DNA of 64,000 bases, from assembly GCF_030409905.1 (NCBI RefSeq), contig NZ_JAUFQT010000001.1, positions 2,803,501-2,867,500 of the forward strand, written 5' to 3'. Of the stretch, positions 9,020-17,619 are shown piece after piece (position 1 is the first letter of the stretch; every line of letters begins with the position of its first letter). The stretch comes from Echinicola jeungdonensis (GTDB lineage Bacteria; Bacteroidota; Bacteroidia; Cytophagales; Cyclobacteriaceae). The translations under genes were made by a program, and so were the position numbers. The notes beneath the pieces are model-generated. The model was not told where the DNA came from, ran no database searches, and was given only the letters and a program-made list of their open reading frames with translations.

Positions 9020-9436
9020 TTAAAGATTAAGTTTATTCTTCATATTTACCTCAAAGTTCTCAAACAAGTGGATGTAGTATTTCATGATATTATCTCTCAT
9101 TTCATGTTGGACATCTTCGGTATAAATGGAAGTTGCTTTTATTCTACCGATGATCATGTCTAACCAGCCTTTGCCATCATCTATTATCTCTTCATCAAAA
9201 GCATCAATGGTAACATCCCTTGATCCTGAATAAGGAGGCCGGCCTTGTTGGCGGAAGTACTCCGTCATAGTTTTTAAGGCTAGTTCATGGGTGAGTTCAA
9301 ATGAACGGATCAGGTGTTGTTCCCGGTGAGGATCGATTCCTCTTAGGTTAATTTCTTCTATAACTTCCTGTAATTCGACAAAAGAAGATTGGAAGTCCTC
9401 AAAGCATTTTTCTGAAGTGATGGGTGCGGTTTTCAT
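9020..9436 (-). CDS. HI0074-family (HEPN-like) nucleotidyltransferase substrate-binding protein, orphan
   Basis: This 138-residue helical protein matches the HI0074 family, the usual partner of small MNT-type nucleotidyltransferases and considered a toxin-antitoxin-like module. Matching features are the SFELTHELALKTM helix, SRDVTIDAFDEEIIDDGKGWLDMI and the C-terminal YIHLFENFE. The nucleotidyltransferase gene that normally sits beside it is missing: upstream on this strand is a degP-like gene behind a terminator, and downstream is the ABC promoter. It starts with ATG at 9436. Whether it works alone or with a distant partner is unknown. Confidence 0.8.
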   Translation of the reverse strand: MKTAPITSEKCFEDFQSSFVELQEVIEEINLRGIDPHREQHLIRSFELTHELALKTMTEYFRQQGRPPYSGSRDVTIDAFDEEIIDDGKGWLDMIIGRIKATSIYTEDVQHEMRDNIMKYYIHLFENFEVNMKNKLNL

Positions 9437-9475
9437 AGCAATATCATTTATTTAAAAATACAAATTATATAAATA

Positions 9476-9511
9476 AAAGAAAGTACCGGAAGCCTTTTCG
9501 GTACTTTCTTT
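9476..9511 (-). terminator. Terminator of the degP-like gene
   Basis: A perfect 13-bp inverted repeat (9476-9488 with 9499-9511, 10-nt loop) lies 27 bases after the degP-like stop. On the minus strand the descending arm is T-rich and continues into TATTTATAT. It separates the protease gene from the HI0074-family gene. Confidence 0.8.
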
Positions 9512-9538
9512 TTACCATTTCCTATGGATGAGAAAGGC

Positions 9539-10990
9539 TTACCTGATACTATAGGTTTGCATAAATGGTTGGCCTTTAGGGGTTAAGCCCTCGATGAGCA
9601 ACCTGCCACTATATTCTTCCAAAAATGGACCAATTTCCTTTGGATCCCGTGCGGGTTCACCATTGATTTTGGTAAGGACAAAACCATTGCCAAGGCCCAG
9701 TTCCCTCAGATACCCCCTGGTCATCCCCGAAATTTTTATTCCATAATTGATGTCCAACCGGTCCTTTTCAACGGTATTGACCGCCTCAAGTTTTGCTCCC
9801 AAAATATTGGAACTATAAAATTCCCTTTTGATCACTCCGGTGCCTCCTTCCAAATTTTGAAGGGTAAGTTGGGCATTTTTTTCATTCCCCTCCCTTTGGT
9901 AAGTGACTGTTATTCTGTCACCAGGATAATAGTAGGATATTGCTTCTTCAAAACTTCCCTTTCCGGTTATTTTAGCCCCATCGATACTGGTGATGACATC
10001 ATTTCTATGAATGCCGGCTTTTGCTGCCGCACCATCCCTGATTACGTGGGTAACAATAACCCCATCCAATGATTCCAAATCCATTTCTTCTGCCAATTCC
10101 GGGGTGATTTCTACAGCATCAATTCCCGGAATGGCCTTTTGGACCTCTCCATATTGGATTAAATCATTGGCTACCTTCGAAGCTATGTCTACGGGCACAG
10201 CGAATCCATAACCTGTATAGGAACCTGTCCTGGAAAGAATGGCTGTGTTAATTCCTACCAATTCCCCATGAATATTGACCAATGCACCTCCCGAATTTCC
10301 AGGGTTAATTGCTGCATCGGTTTGGATAAAAGATTCAAGTGGGAAATCTCCTCCGAGAATATTGATTTGTCTTTCCTTGGCAGAAACGATACCCGCAGTG
10401 ACGGTGGAAGTAAGGTTAAATGGGTTGCCTACGGCCATGACCCATTCTCCTATTTTTAGGTCCCTACTGCTTCCCCTTTGAATTTCAGGGAGCCCTTTGG
10501 CATCTATTTTCAATACTGCAATATCAGTATTGGCGTCAGTGCCAACCAATTTTGCCTTGAAAGTCCTTTTATGATGGACTACCTCTATGGTTTCCGCCCT
10601 GTCAACCACATGGTTGTTGGTAATGATATAACCATCTTCACTGAAAATCACCCCAGAGCCGGTGCTTACCCTTTGTGGGGATCCGCCTTGCGGGCCAAAG
10701 AAAAAGTCAAACATACTGTACCTGCGGTAATCGGTCCCTGAAAAATTCTTGATAAAAACGACCGACTCTTTACTTTTTTCCGAGGCCTCCACAAAAGATA
10801 TGGGAGGATTGGTTTGAATATTATTGCCAGTTGCTGGTCTGGAGAAATTTACCTGCTGAGGCTGGGGAATTTCGGTGTTATGCATTGGAGATTCATTTTG
10901 AGGATCCTCTCCATTTACCAACTCGAAAGTTCCGGCTCCCATGAGTCCTGCAAAAAAGGCCAGCCCAAATGTTATGAAGCTTTTTTTCAT
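9539..10990 (-). CDS. degP: Periplasmic serine protease, DegP/HtrA (Do) family
   Basis: This envelope protease/chaperone degrades misfolded periplasmic proteins. Numbered from ATG 10990, an N-terminal hydrophobic segment (residues 4-22) is a signal peptide or anchor. It is followed by a trypsin-like domain with catalytic H127 (TNNHVVD), D156 (NTDIAVL) and S233 (GNSGG). Two PDZ domains follow (about 270-360 and 385-480); the second is divergent. A longer reading from TTG at 11014 is possible, but the ATG gives a normal signal sequence. It is divergent from dxr-rseP, and RseP is another envelope-stress protease. The family also includes DegQ and DegS; two PDZ domains favour DegP/DegQ. Confidence 0.93.
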   Translation of the reverse strand: MKKSFITFGLAFFAGLMGAGTFELVNGEDPQNESPMHNTEIPQPQQVNFSRPATGNNIQTNPPISFVEASEKSKESVVFIKNFSGTDYRRYSMFDFFFGPQGGSPQRVSTGSGVIFSEDGYIITNNHVVDRAETIEVVHHKRTFKAKLVGTDANTDIAVLKIDAKGLPEIQRGSSRDLKIGEWVMAVGNPFNLTSTVTAGIVSAKERQINILGGDFPLESFIQTDAAINPGNSGGALVNIHGELVGINTAILSRTGSYTGYGFAVPVDIASKVANDLIQYGEVQKAIPGIDAVEITPELAEEMDLESLDGVIVTHVIRDGAAAKAGIHRNDVITSIDGAKITGKGSFEEAISYYYPGDRITVTYQREGNEKNAQLTLQNLEGGTGVIKREFYSSNILGAKLEAVNTVEKDRLDINYGIKISGMTRGYLRELGLGNGFVLTKINGEPARDPKEIGPFLEEYSGRLLIEGLTPKGQPFMQTYSIR

Positions 10991-11383
10991 GAGATTTTTG
11001 ATTTTATTGTCCAATTTACGATCAAACTCTTACTAAGGTATACCGTTTAACAATTTTTAATATGTTTTGTGCAATCCAGCTTTCATTACCCTTTTGAATG
11101 AATTTTTTCATGGGTTTATCTTATTTTTAAAACGACTTTTTCACCCAAAATAGGGATTAATCTTAAGTGATTTTTTTAACTAAAGTTACAGGTACGTGGA
11201 TTTTATTTATTGATCAATAGGATAATTATCCGATTTCCAAGATGATGCCAAAACTGAGGGGGGTGAAAAAGAGGCAAAAATTCCAAGGAAAAGTCTATTA
11301 ACCTTGTAAATTTGTCAGCTTATTAGAATAGCTTTGGAAGAGAACCGGTTTGATTATGGCCGGTTGAGTGAAAATAGACTTAC
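10991..11383. other. Divergent intergenic region between the degP-like gene and dxr
   Basis: This 393-base AT-rich spacer separates divergently transcribed genes and must hold promoters for both. A dxr promoter candidate is visible (listed separately). I found no exact TAnnTTTG element for the degP-like gene on the minus strand, so that promoter may use another sigma factor. Confidence 0.6.
11304..11336 (+). promoter_or_regulatory. Candidate dxr-rseP promoter
   Basis: TTG (11304-11306) and TAGCTTTG (11329-11336) are 22 bases apart, matching the Bacteroidota -33/-7 pattern. The predicted leader to the dxr ATG at 11384 is about 40 nt. Confidence 0.5.
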
Positions 11384-12544
11384 ATGTCAGAAAAAAAGAA
11401 AGTAGCCCTTTTAGGTTCTACCGGAAGTATAGGGACACAAGCATTGGAGGTGATCAGGGGCCATGCAGATCGGTTTGAAGTGGAAGTGCTGACAGCCCAA
11501 AATAATGTAGATCTCCTTGTTCAGCAAGCTTTGGAGTTTAAGCCCAATGCTGTTGTAATTGTCAATGAAACCCATTACCCGAAAGTAAAAGAGGCTTTAG
11601 ATCCTCACTTTATCAAGGTGTTTGCAGGTGAAAATTCCCTGGCCCAAGTGGTAGAAATGGATTCCATAGATGTGGTTTTGACAGCTTTGGTGGGATACTC
11701 AGGATTATTGCCGACGATCAAAGCCATTGAAGCAGGCAAACAAATTGCCCTTGCTAACAAAGAAACACTTGTAGTGGCCGGTGAATTAATTACAAAGCTG
11801 GCTAGGGAAAAAGGGGTAAATATTTATCCGATAGATTCAGAACATTCTGCTATTTTTCAATGTCTGGTAGGTGAATTTCATAACCCTATTGAGAAATTGA
11901 TTCTTACTGCTTCTGGCGGGCCATTTAGAGGGAAGGATAAACAATTTTTAAGTACTGTAACCAAGGAGCAGGCACTGAAACATCCCAATTGGGACATGGG
12001 GGCAAAAATTACCATTGATTCCGCTTCAATGATGAATAAAGGTTTGGAAGTTATTGAAGCCAAATGGTTGTTTGGGGTAGACCCAAAACAAATTGAAGTG
12101 GTGGTCCATCCCCAATCCATTGTCCATTCTTTGGTCCAATTTGAAGATGGAAGTATAAAAGCACAACTTGGATTGCCTGACATGCGTATTCCTATTCAGT
12201 TTGCTTTATCTTATCCGGACAGGTTTGTTTCAGATTTTCCCAGGTTTGATTTTATGAAATATCCTTCCCTGGGATTTGAAGCTCCAGATGGGGATACATT
12301 CAGGAACTTATCACTTGCCTTTGAGGCTTTAGAAAAAGGAGGCAATGCTCCATGCATCTTAAATGCTAGCAACGAAGTGGTTGTGGCCGCATTTTTGTGC
12401 GGAGAGGTAGGCTTCCTTGAAATGTCAGATATAATAGGCCATACCTTGCAAACCGTGGACTTTATTGCTCATCCCAGCTTGGAAGATTATGTGGAGACTG
12501 ACAAAAAGGCAAGAGAAAAAACAAAAGAATTAATTAAGCATTAA
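11384..12544 (+). CDS. dxr: 1-deoxy-D-xylulose-5-phosphate reductoisomerase
   Basis: This enzyme converts DXP to 2-C-methyl-D-erythritol 4-phosphate with NADPH, the first committed step of the MEP isoprenoid pathway. The 386-residue length is normal. The NADPH-binding LLGSTGSIG is at residues 9-17. Later family motifs are ANKETLVVAGE, the metal/substrate region IDSEHSAIFQ, TASGGPFR and ASMMNKGLEVIEA. It starts with ATG 11384. rseP follows after only 10 bases, so the two are probably cotranscribed; dxr-rseP adjacency is common in bacteria. Confidence 0.97.
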   Translation: MSEKKKVALLGSTGSIGTQALEVIRGHADRFEVEVLTAQNNVDLLVQQALEFKPNAVVIVNETHYPKVKEALDPHFIKVFAGENSLAQVVEMDSIDVVLTALVGYSGLLPTIKAIEAGKQIALANKETLVVAGELITKLAREKGVNIYPIDSEHSAIFQCLVGEFHNPIEKLILTASGGPFRGKDKQFLSTVTKEQALKHPNWDMGAKITIDSASMMNKGLEVIEAKWLFGVDPKQIEVVVHPQSIVHSLVQFEDGSIKAQLGLPDMRIPIQFALSYPDRFVSDFPRFDFMKYPSLGFEAPDGDTFRNLSLAFEALEKGGNAPCILNASNEVVVAAFLCGEVGFLEMSDIIGHTLQTVDFIAHPSLEDYVETDKKAREKTKELIKH

Positions 12545-12554
12545 ATAAATAAGC

Positions 12555-13874
12555 ATGGATACTTTGATAATGGTGGGGCAGCTTTTGCTGGGCTTATCAA
12601 TTTTGGTTGGGTTACATGAGTTAGGCCATTTGCTGTCTGCCAAGTTGTTTGGCATGCGGGTGGAAAAATTTTCCATTGGTTTCCCTCCAAAGGTAATCGG
12701 TTTTAAATATGGTGAAACTGAATATTCTTTAGGGGCCATACCATTAGGTGGATTTGTCAAAATCTCAGGAATGATGGATGAATCAATGGATAAAGAGCAA
12801 CTCAACTCGGAGCCCCAACCTTGGGAATTTAGGGCAAAACCTGCTTGGCAGCGTTTGATCGTCATGTTAGGGGGGATTATTGTAAACGTAATCACAGGGG
12901 TATTAATATTTATTTTCCTAGTTTATGATAAAGGAGAAACTTATTTTTCAAGAGACCAGATCATAGAACACGGGATTGTAGCCTATGATATTGGAGAGCA
13001 AATTGGCTTTCAAGATGGAGATAAGGTGTTGAATATTAATGGGAAACCCTATCAAAGTCTATCTGATTTGAGCAGTGGAGATGCTTTATTGAGTGACAAT
13101 GGGTATTATACCGTTGAGCGGGATGGAAAAATTGTGAAAATCGAAATACCAAGAGGATTTATCAACTCTTTTTCTGACCGGGAAAGCATGTCCAATTTTA
13201 TTGATATTGGGATTCCTTTTACCATCAAAAAAGCAGTGAAAGGAGGAAATGCAATAGATGTTGGCTTTCAGGACGGGGATAAGATCTTGGCAGTTAATGG
13301 GGAAAAGGTTCGTTATTTTAATGACTTTCAGGAAAAATTGTCTTCCAATGCATCTAAGGAGGTGGAGTTGACCTATGAAAGAAATGGGGAGGTCCTTACA
13401 GATAAGGTAAAAGTCAATAAGAATGGCTTGATAGGGGTAATGGTAAACCCATTGATCGAGCCGGTTCGCAAAAGTTATTCATTTGCCGAATCCATTCCCA
13501 AAGGTGCTGAAAGGGCATTTAGTGTGGTAATAGTCAATGCAAGGGCCCTGGGTAAAATGTTTACTGGGGAAGTTTCTGCCAAAAATGTAAGTGGACCAAT
13601 TGGAATGGCCCAGATCTACGGAAGTAACTGGGATTGGGTGAAATTTTGGAGCATTACCGGTCTTATTTCCATGATCCTTGCCTTTATGAATTTATTGCCT
13701 ATTCCAGCATTGGATGGGGGGCATGTGGTTTTTCTTCTGTATGAAATGGTGTCCGGAAAAAGCCCTTCTGAGAAATTTCTGGAGAATGCCCAAAAAGTTG
13801 GTATGGTGCTCCTATTAGCCTTGATGGTTTTTGCCATAGGTAATGATATTTTGAAATTATTTTCAGGAGGCTGA
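12555..13874 (+). CDS. rseP: RIP site-2 zinc metalloprotease RseP
   Basis: This inner-membrane protease cleaves transmembrane segments of anti-sigma factors and signal peptides. Residues 21-25 are HELGH (zinc ligands H21 and H25, catalytic E22) in the first membrane helix. The second conserved motif, LDGGH, supplies D387 in a C-terminal helix. Two PDZ-like domains (about residues 130-200 and 215-290) lie between. The 439-residue length is normal. It follows dxr by 10 bases and ends at a strong terminator. Its partner anti-sigma factor is not in the window. Confidence 0.95.
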   Translation: MDTLIMVGQLLLGLSILVGLHELGHLLSAKLFGMRVEKFSIGFPPKVIGFKYGETEYSLGAIPLGGFVKISGMMDESMDKEQLNSEPQPWEFRAKPAWQRLIVMLGGIIVNVITGVLIFIFLVYDKGETYFSRDQIIEHGIVAYDIGEQIGFQDGDKVLNINGKPYQSLSDLSSGDALLSDNGYYTVERDGKIVKIEIPRGFINSFSDRESMSNFIDIGIPFTIKKAVKGGNAIDVGFQDGDKILAVNGEKVRYFNDFQEKLSSNASKEVELTYERNGEVLTDKVKVNKNGLIGVMVNPLIEPVRKSYSFAESIPKGAERAFSVVIVNARALGKMFTGEVSAKNVSGPIGMAQIYGSNWDWVKFWSITGLISMILAFMNLLPIPALDGGHVVFLLYEMVSGKSPSEKFLENAQKVGMVLLLALMVFAIGNDILKLFSGG

Positions 13875-13896
13875 AATTAAAATCATAAAAATAAAG

Positions 13897-13927
13897 AAAA
13901 GGGGGAGCGGAAGTTCCCCCTTTTTTT
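13897..13927 (+). terminator. Terminator after dxr-rseP
   Basis: A GC stem of GGGGGA (13901-13906) with TCCCCC (13915-13920), extended by flanking A/T pairs, is followed by a run of seven T. It ends the dxr-rseP transcript 23 bases after the rseP stop. Confidence 0.88.
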
Positions 13928-14101
13928 AACGAAACATTTAGGTCCCGGAAGAAAAGGTGTTCAGAAATCATGCTTATTCCTGCCATTTTGTACCAATCCA
14001 AACATTGGCATATCCCTTGAGTTTAGTAAAGGAGCCTTTGTTAATTAAAGGTTCTTCTTGTATTTTAAATAAAATATGACAAAATAACAGTCATTATCTA
14101 T

Positions 14102-16585
14102 ATGAACAAAAACGACAGTCCACTATACCAATCTTTGATCATGGGGGATTTTGCCGGAGAAGGTGATTTGATCCATTTGATCACGGATGAAGAGGAAGAA
14201 GGACAAACCCAGCCCGAAGATTTTTCAGATGAAATTCCGATTCTTTCCGTAAGGAATACCGTTTTGTTCCCAGGGGTGGTAATACCCATCACTGTGGGGA
14301 GAGAGCGTTCCATAAGATTGGTCAAAAAAGCCCAAAAGGGCAATAAAATGATTGGGGTGTGTGCCCAGGTCAACCCCAATAACGATGACCCCTCTTGGGA
14401 GGATATTTACCATGTAGGGACCATTGCAAAAATCATAAAAATGATTGTATTGCCAGATGGAAATACAACCATTATTATCCAGGGCAAAACGCGATTCAAG
14501 ATAAAAGAAACTTTGCGGGAGGATCCTTATTTTGAAGCTAAGGTGGAATATTTGGAGGAAAGCTTCCCGGATAATAATAAGGAAATTGATGCCCTTGAAG
14601 AATCCCTTAAAGATGCTGCAGGTAAAATCCTCCAGCTGAATCCTGAAATTCCAAGGGAGGCTCAGGTAGCCTTGGATAATATTGACAGTACTGCATTTCT
14701 GACTCATTTTCTTTCTTCCAATATCAATGCTCCAGTAGAGGCCAAGCAAAAGCTTTTGGAGATCAATGATGGCCTGGAACGGGCTACTTTGTTGCTGGAA
14801 TATATGATGAAAGATATCCAGATGCTGGAACTTAAAAGTGAGATTCACAAAAAGGTCCACACGGATATTGACCAGCAACAAAGGGATTACTTCCTTCGTC
14901 AGCAGATGAAAGTTTTGCAGACTGAGTTGGGAGAGGAAGGTCCTGAGAAGGAAGTGGAAGAACTCCGGGCAAAAGGGAAAAAGAAAAATTGGCCCCCTGA
15001 GGTAGCTAAACATTTTGAAAAGGAACTGGATAAAATCCTCCGAATTAATCCCTCTGCAGCAGAATACCCCATAGCATTAAATTATGCTGAGGTAATGGTG
15101 GAATTGCCCTGGGATGAAACTACCCCGGATAATTTCGACCTTAAAAGAGCTAAGGACATATTGGATAATGACCATTATGGTTTGGATAAGGTCAAAGACA
15201 GAATCATAGAATACTTGGCTGTCCTGAAATTAAAAAGAGATTTGAAAGGGCCTATTCTTTGTTTATATGGCCCTCCGGGTGTGGGGAAAACCTCCCTGGG
15301 GAAATCCATTGCCAAAGCCCTTGGCAGGAAATATGTCCGCATGTCACTAGGCGGGCTTCATGATGAAGCAGAGATTAGAGGCCATAGAAAAACCTATGTA
15401 GGAGCGATGCCGGGCAAGATCATCCAAAGCATGAAAAAGGTCAAAACATCCAATCCAGTTTATGTTTTGGATGAAGTGGACAAGTTGAGCTCCGATTTTA
15501 GAGGGGACCCATCTTCTGCTTTGTTGGAAGTGCTTGATCCAGAGCAAAACAGCACCTTTGTAGATAACTTCCTGGAAGTTGAATATGACCTTTCCAAGGT
15601 TTTGTTCATTGCTACTGCCAACTCATTGGAAACTATTCAGCCCGCCCTAAGGGATAGGATGGAAGTAATAGAGGTGACCGGATATACCATGGAGGAAAAG
15701 GTTGAAATATGTAAAAAGCATTTGATTCCTAAGCAAAGAAAAGAGCATGGATTGAAAGCAAAGGATGTTAGCTTTGATAAAAAGGCCATTGTCAAAATCA
15801 TTGAAGACTATACCCGTGAATCTGGTGTACGGAACCTTGAAAGGACCATTGGTACAGTGATTCGAAATGTGGCCAAGTCCATTGCCATGGAGGAAGAATA
15901 CCAGAAAAAAATCACTCCTGCCATGGTCCGTAAGATTCTTGGTGGGGAAATCTTTGATAAGGAAATTTACCAGGACAACAGTGTTGCCGGAGTAGTTACC
16001 GGTCTTGCCTGGACTTCCGTAGGAGGGGAAATTTTGTTTATAGAAACTTCCTTGAGTAAAGGGAAAGGTAAATTAACCCTTTCCGGTCAATTGGGCGATG
16101 TGATGAAAGAATCAGCTATGACAGCCATTTCTTATCTTCGGTCCCGGGCAGATTCCCTGGGTATCGATAATAGGATATTTGACCAATATGACCTGCACGT
16201 CCATGTTCCAGCAGGTGCAGTTCCTAAAGATGGGCCTTCCGCAGGGATTACTATGTTGACAGCTTTGGCTTCCTTATACACCCAAAGGAAAGTGAAGGCC
16301 AAACTGGCCATGACAGGAGAAATAACCCTTAGGGGGAAAGTGATGCCTGTGGGTGGCATTAAAGAAAAAATCCTGGCTGCGAAGCGTGCAGGTATCAAGG
16401 AAATTGTTTTATGTAATAGAAACAAGAAGGATATTGAGGAAATCGATAAAAAATACCTAGAAGGGGTGAAATTCCATTTTGTGGATAAAGTGGATGAAGT
16501 GTTGGACATAGCGCTGCTTAAAGTCAAAGTGGATTACCCCCTGAAATTGACTTTTGAAAAGTCTGATAAAGCGGTTGAAGCCTGA
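14102..16585 (+). CDS. lon: ATP-dependent protease Lon
   Basis: This cytosolic AAA+ serine protease degrades misfolded and regulatory proteins. At 827 residues it has all three parts: an N-terminal substrate-recognition domain (about 45-245), an AAA+ module with Walker A GPPGVGKTS at residue 390, and a protease domain with catalytic dyad S713 (KDGPSAG) and K756 (GGIKEK). An acidic N-terminal extension precedes the LON domain. It starts with ATG 14102. The 3' end appears to overlap porQ by about 30 bases, and hslU, another ATP-dependent protease gene, follows porQ. Confidence 0.97.
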   Translation: MNKNDSPLYQSLIMGDFAGEGDLIHLITDEEEEGQTQPEDFSDEIPILSVRNTVLFPGVVIPITVGRERSIRLVKKAQKGNKMIGVCAQVNPNNDDPSWEDIYHVGTIAKIIKMIVLPDGNTTIIIQGKTRFKIKETLREDPYFEAKVEYLEESFPDNNKEIDALEESLKDAAGKILQLNPEIPREAQVALDNIDSTAFLTHFLSSNINAPVEAKQKLLEINDGLERATLLLEYMMKDIQMLELKSEIHKKVHTDIDQQQRDYFLRQQMKVLQTELGEEGPEKEVEELRAKGKKKNWPPEVAKHFEKELDKILRINPSAAEYPIALNYAEVMVELPWDETTPDNFDLKRAKDILDNDHYGLDKVKDRIIEYLAVLKLKRDLKGPILCLYGPPGVGKTSLGKSIAKALGRKYVRMSLGGLHDEAEIRGHRKTYVGAMPGKIIQSMKKVKTSNPVYVLDEVDKLSSDFRGDPSSALLEVLDPEQNSTFVDNFLEVEYDLSKVLFIATANSLETIQPALRDRMEVIEVTGYTMEEKVEICKKHLIPKQRKEHGLKAKDVSFDKKAIVKIIEDYTRESGVRNLERTIGTVIRNVAKSIAMEEEYQKKITPAMVRKILGGEIFDKEIYQDNSVAGVVTGLAWTSVGGEILFIETSLSKGKGKLTLSGQLGDVMKESAMTAISYLRSRADSLGIDNRIFDQYDLHVHVPAGAVPKDGPSAGITMLTALASLYTQRKVKAKLAMTGEITLRGKVMPVGGIKEKILAAKRAGIKEIVLCNRNKKDIEEIDKKYLEGVKFHFVDKVDEVLDIALLKVKVDYPLKLTFEKSDKAVEA

Positions 16586-17597
16586 TATAATATATCGATG
16601 GATTTTAGTTTGGGGATGTCTTCTGGCATCCCTTTGCACTTCCATGGGGCAGGAAAGCCAAGCTGGTTTTGCTTTTATTGATCATCCTTCCTCTACCCAA
16701 CAGGCTGCCTTGGGAGGGCTAAACCTGACATCTTCCCATGACCCCCTTATGTTTTTAGCCAACCCCTCAGGAATGGACAGCACAATAGTTGGGGCTGCCT
16801 CCTTCCATTATCTTAATTTTCCTGGAGGAGTAGATATTTTTCAAATGGGATATCATTGGTCAAGCTGGGGAAATGGGATTATGGGTGCTGGCTTGCAATA
16901 TTTTAATTATGGGGCTTTTGAGGGTTATGATGAAACCGGAAGTTATACAGGTAAGTTTTACGCAAGGGAATTTGCCATAACTTTGGGCCATGCTTTTTCG
17001 CAAGGGGTTTTTCAATATGGTGGAAGTTTAAAATTGCTGGGGTCCATATTGGAGTCATATAATGCATATGCTTTAGCCTTTGATTTTGGAGTGGGATATC
17101 AGCACCCAAAAAAAGATTTAAAAATGGGCATGGTTGTTAAAAACTTAGGTTTTCCAATATCGTCTTATTTAGAAGGGCAAAAAAAGCTTAGCTTGCCCAC
17201 AGATATAAAAATAGGCCTTAGTATTAAACCTGAACATATGCCGGTAAGGTTTCACCTTACTGCCAGGAATATAAAAAAAGAAGAAAGAGATTATTTCTAT
17301 TCCTTTAGGGATTCTTCCAATGATCAGTCAGGTTGGGGAGAAAGTGTGTTCCGGAGATTGATTTGGGGGGCTGAGATTCTTGCCCATGATAATTTCAGGA
17401 TGCAAATTGGATACAATCACCTTATACGGAAAGAGCTTTCTGTTGCTTCCGGTAATGGATTGGGAGGATTTAGCGGGGGATTTACCTTAGGGATTAAGAA
17501 ATTTGAGTTATCTTATACAAGGATGTTTTATCAGGTAGCTAGTGCTGCCAACTTAATTGGAATAACAACAAATATCAATGACTTAAGGTCATTTTGA
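16554..17597 (+). CDS. porQ: Type IX secretion system protein PorQ
   Basis: This outer-membrane beta-barrel protein belongs to the type IX secretion system of Bacteroidota, where PorQ works in the PorU/V/Q/Z group that attaches cargo to the surface. The protein begins with a signal peptide (a hydrophobic stretch ending near SMGQ) and continues with family segments such as QAALGGLNL, FLANPSGMD and FHYLNFPGG. No ATG lies upstream of the signal peptide. The likely starts are TTG 16554, which overlaps lon by 32 bases, or TTG 16575. The stop is 22 bases before hslU. lon, porQ and hslU may form one transcript. Confidence 0.88.
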   Translation: MKSLIKRLKPDIIYRWILVWGCLLASLCTSMGQESQAGFAFIDHPSSTQQAALGGLNLTSSHDPLMFLANPSGMDSTIVGAASFHYLNFPGGVDIFQMGYHWSSWGNGIMGAGLQYFNYGAFEGYDETGSYTGKFYAREFAITLGHAFSQGVFQYGGSLKLLGSILESYNAYALAFDFGVGYQHPKKDLKMGMVVKNLGFPISSYLEGQKKLSLPTDIKIGLSIKPEHMPVRFHLTARNIKKEERDYFYSFRDSSNDQSGWGESVFRRLIWGAEILAHDNFRMQIGYNHLIRKELSVASGNGLGGFSGGFTLGIKKFELSYTRMFYQVASAANLIGITTNINDLRSF

Positions 17598-17619
17598 TGT
17601 AAAAGATATCAAATTAATT

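Noticed and set aside
14225..15013. 262-codon minus-strand frame
   Set aside because: It lies fully antisense to lon, its translation is low-complexity and Phe/Leu/Ile-rich, and lon is intact.
16554..16585. Frameshift joining lon and porQ
   Set aside because: Lon ends at a normal C-terminal length and porQ has its own signal peptide, so this is a gene overlap and not a broken fusion.
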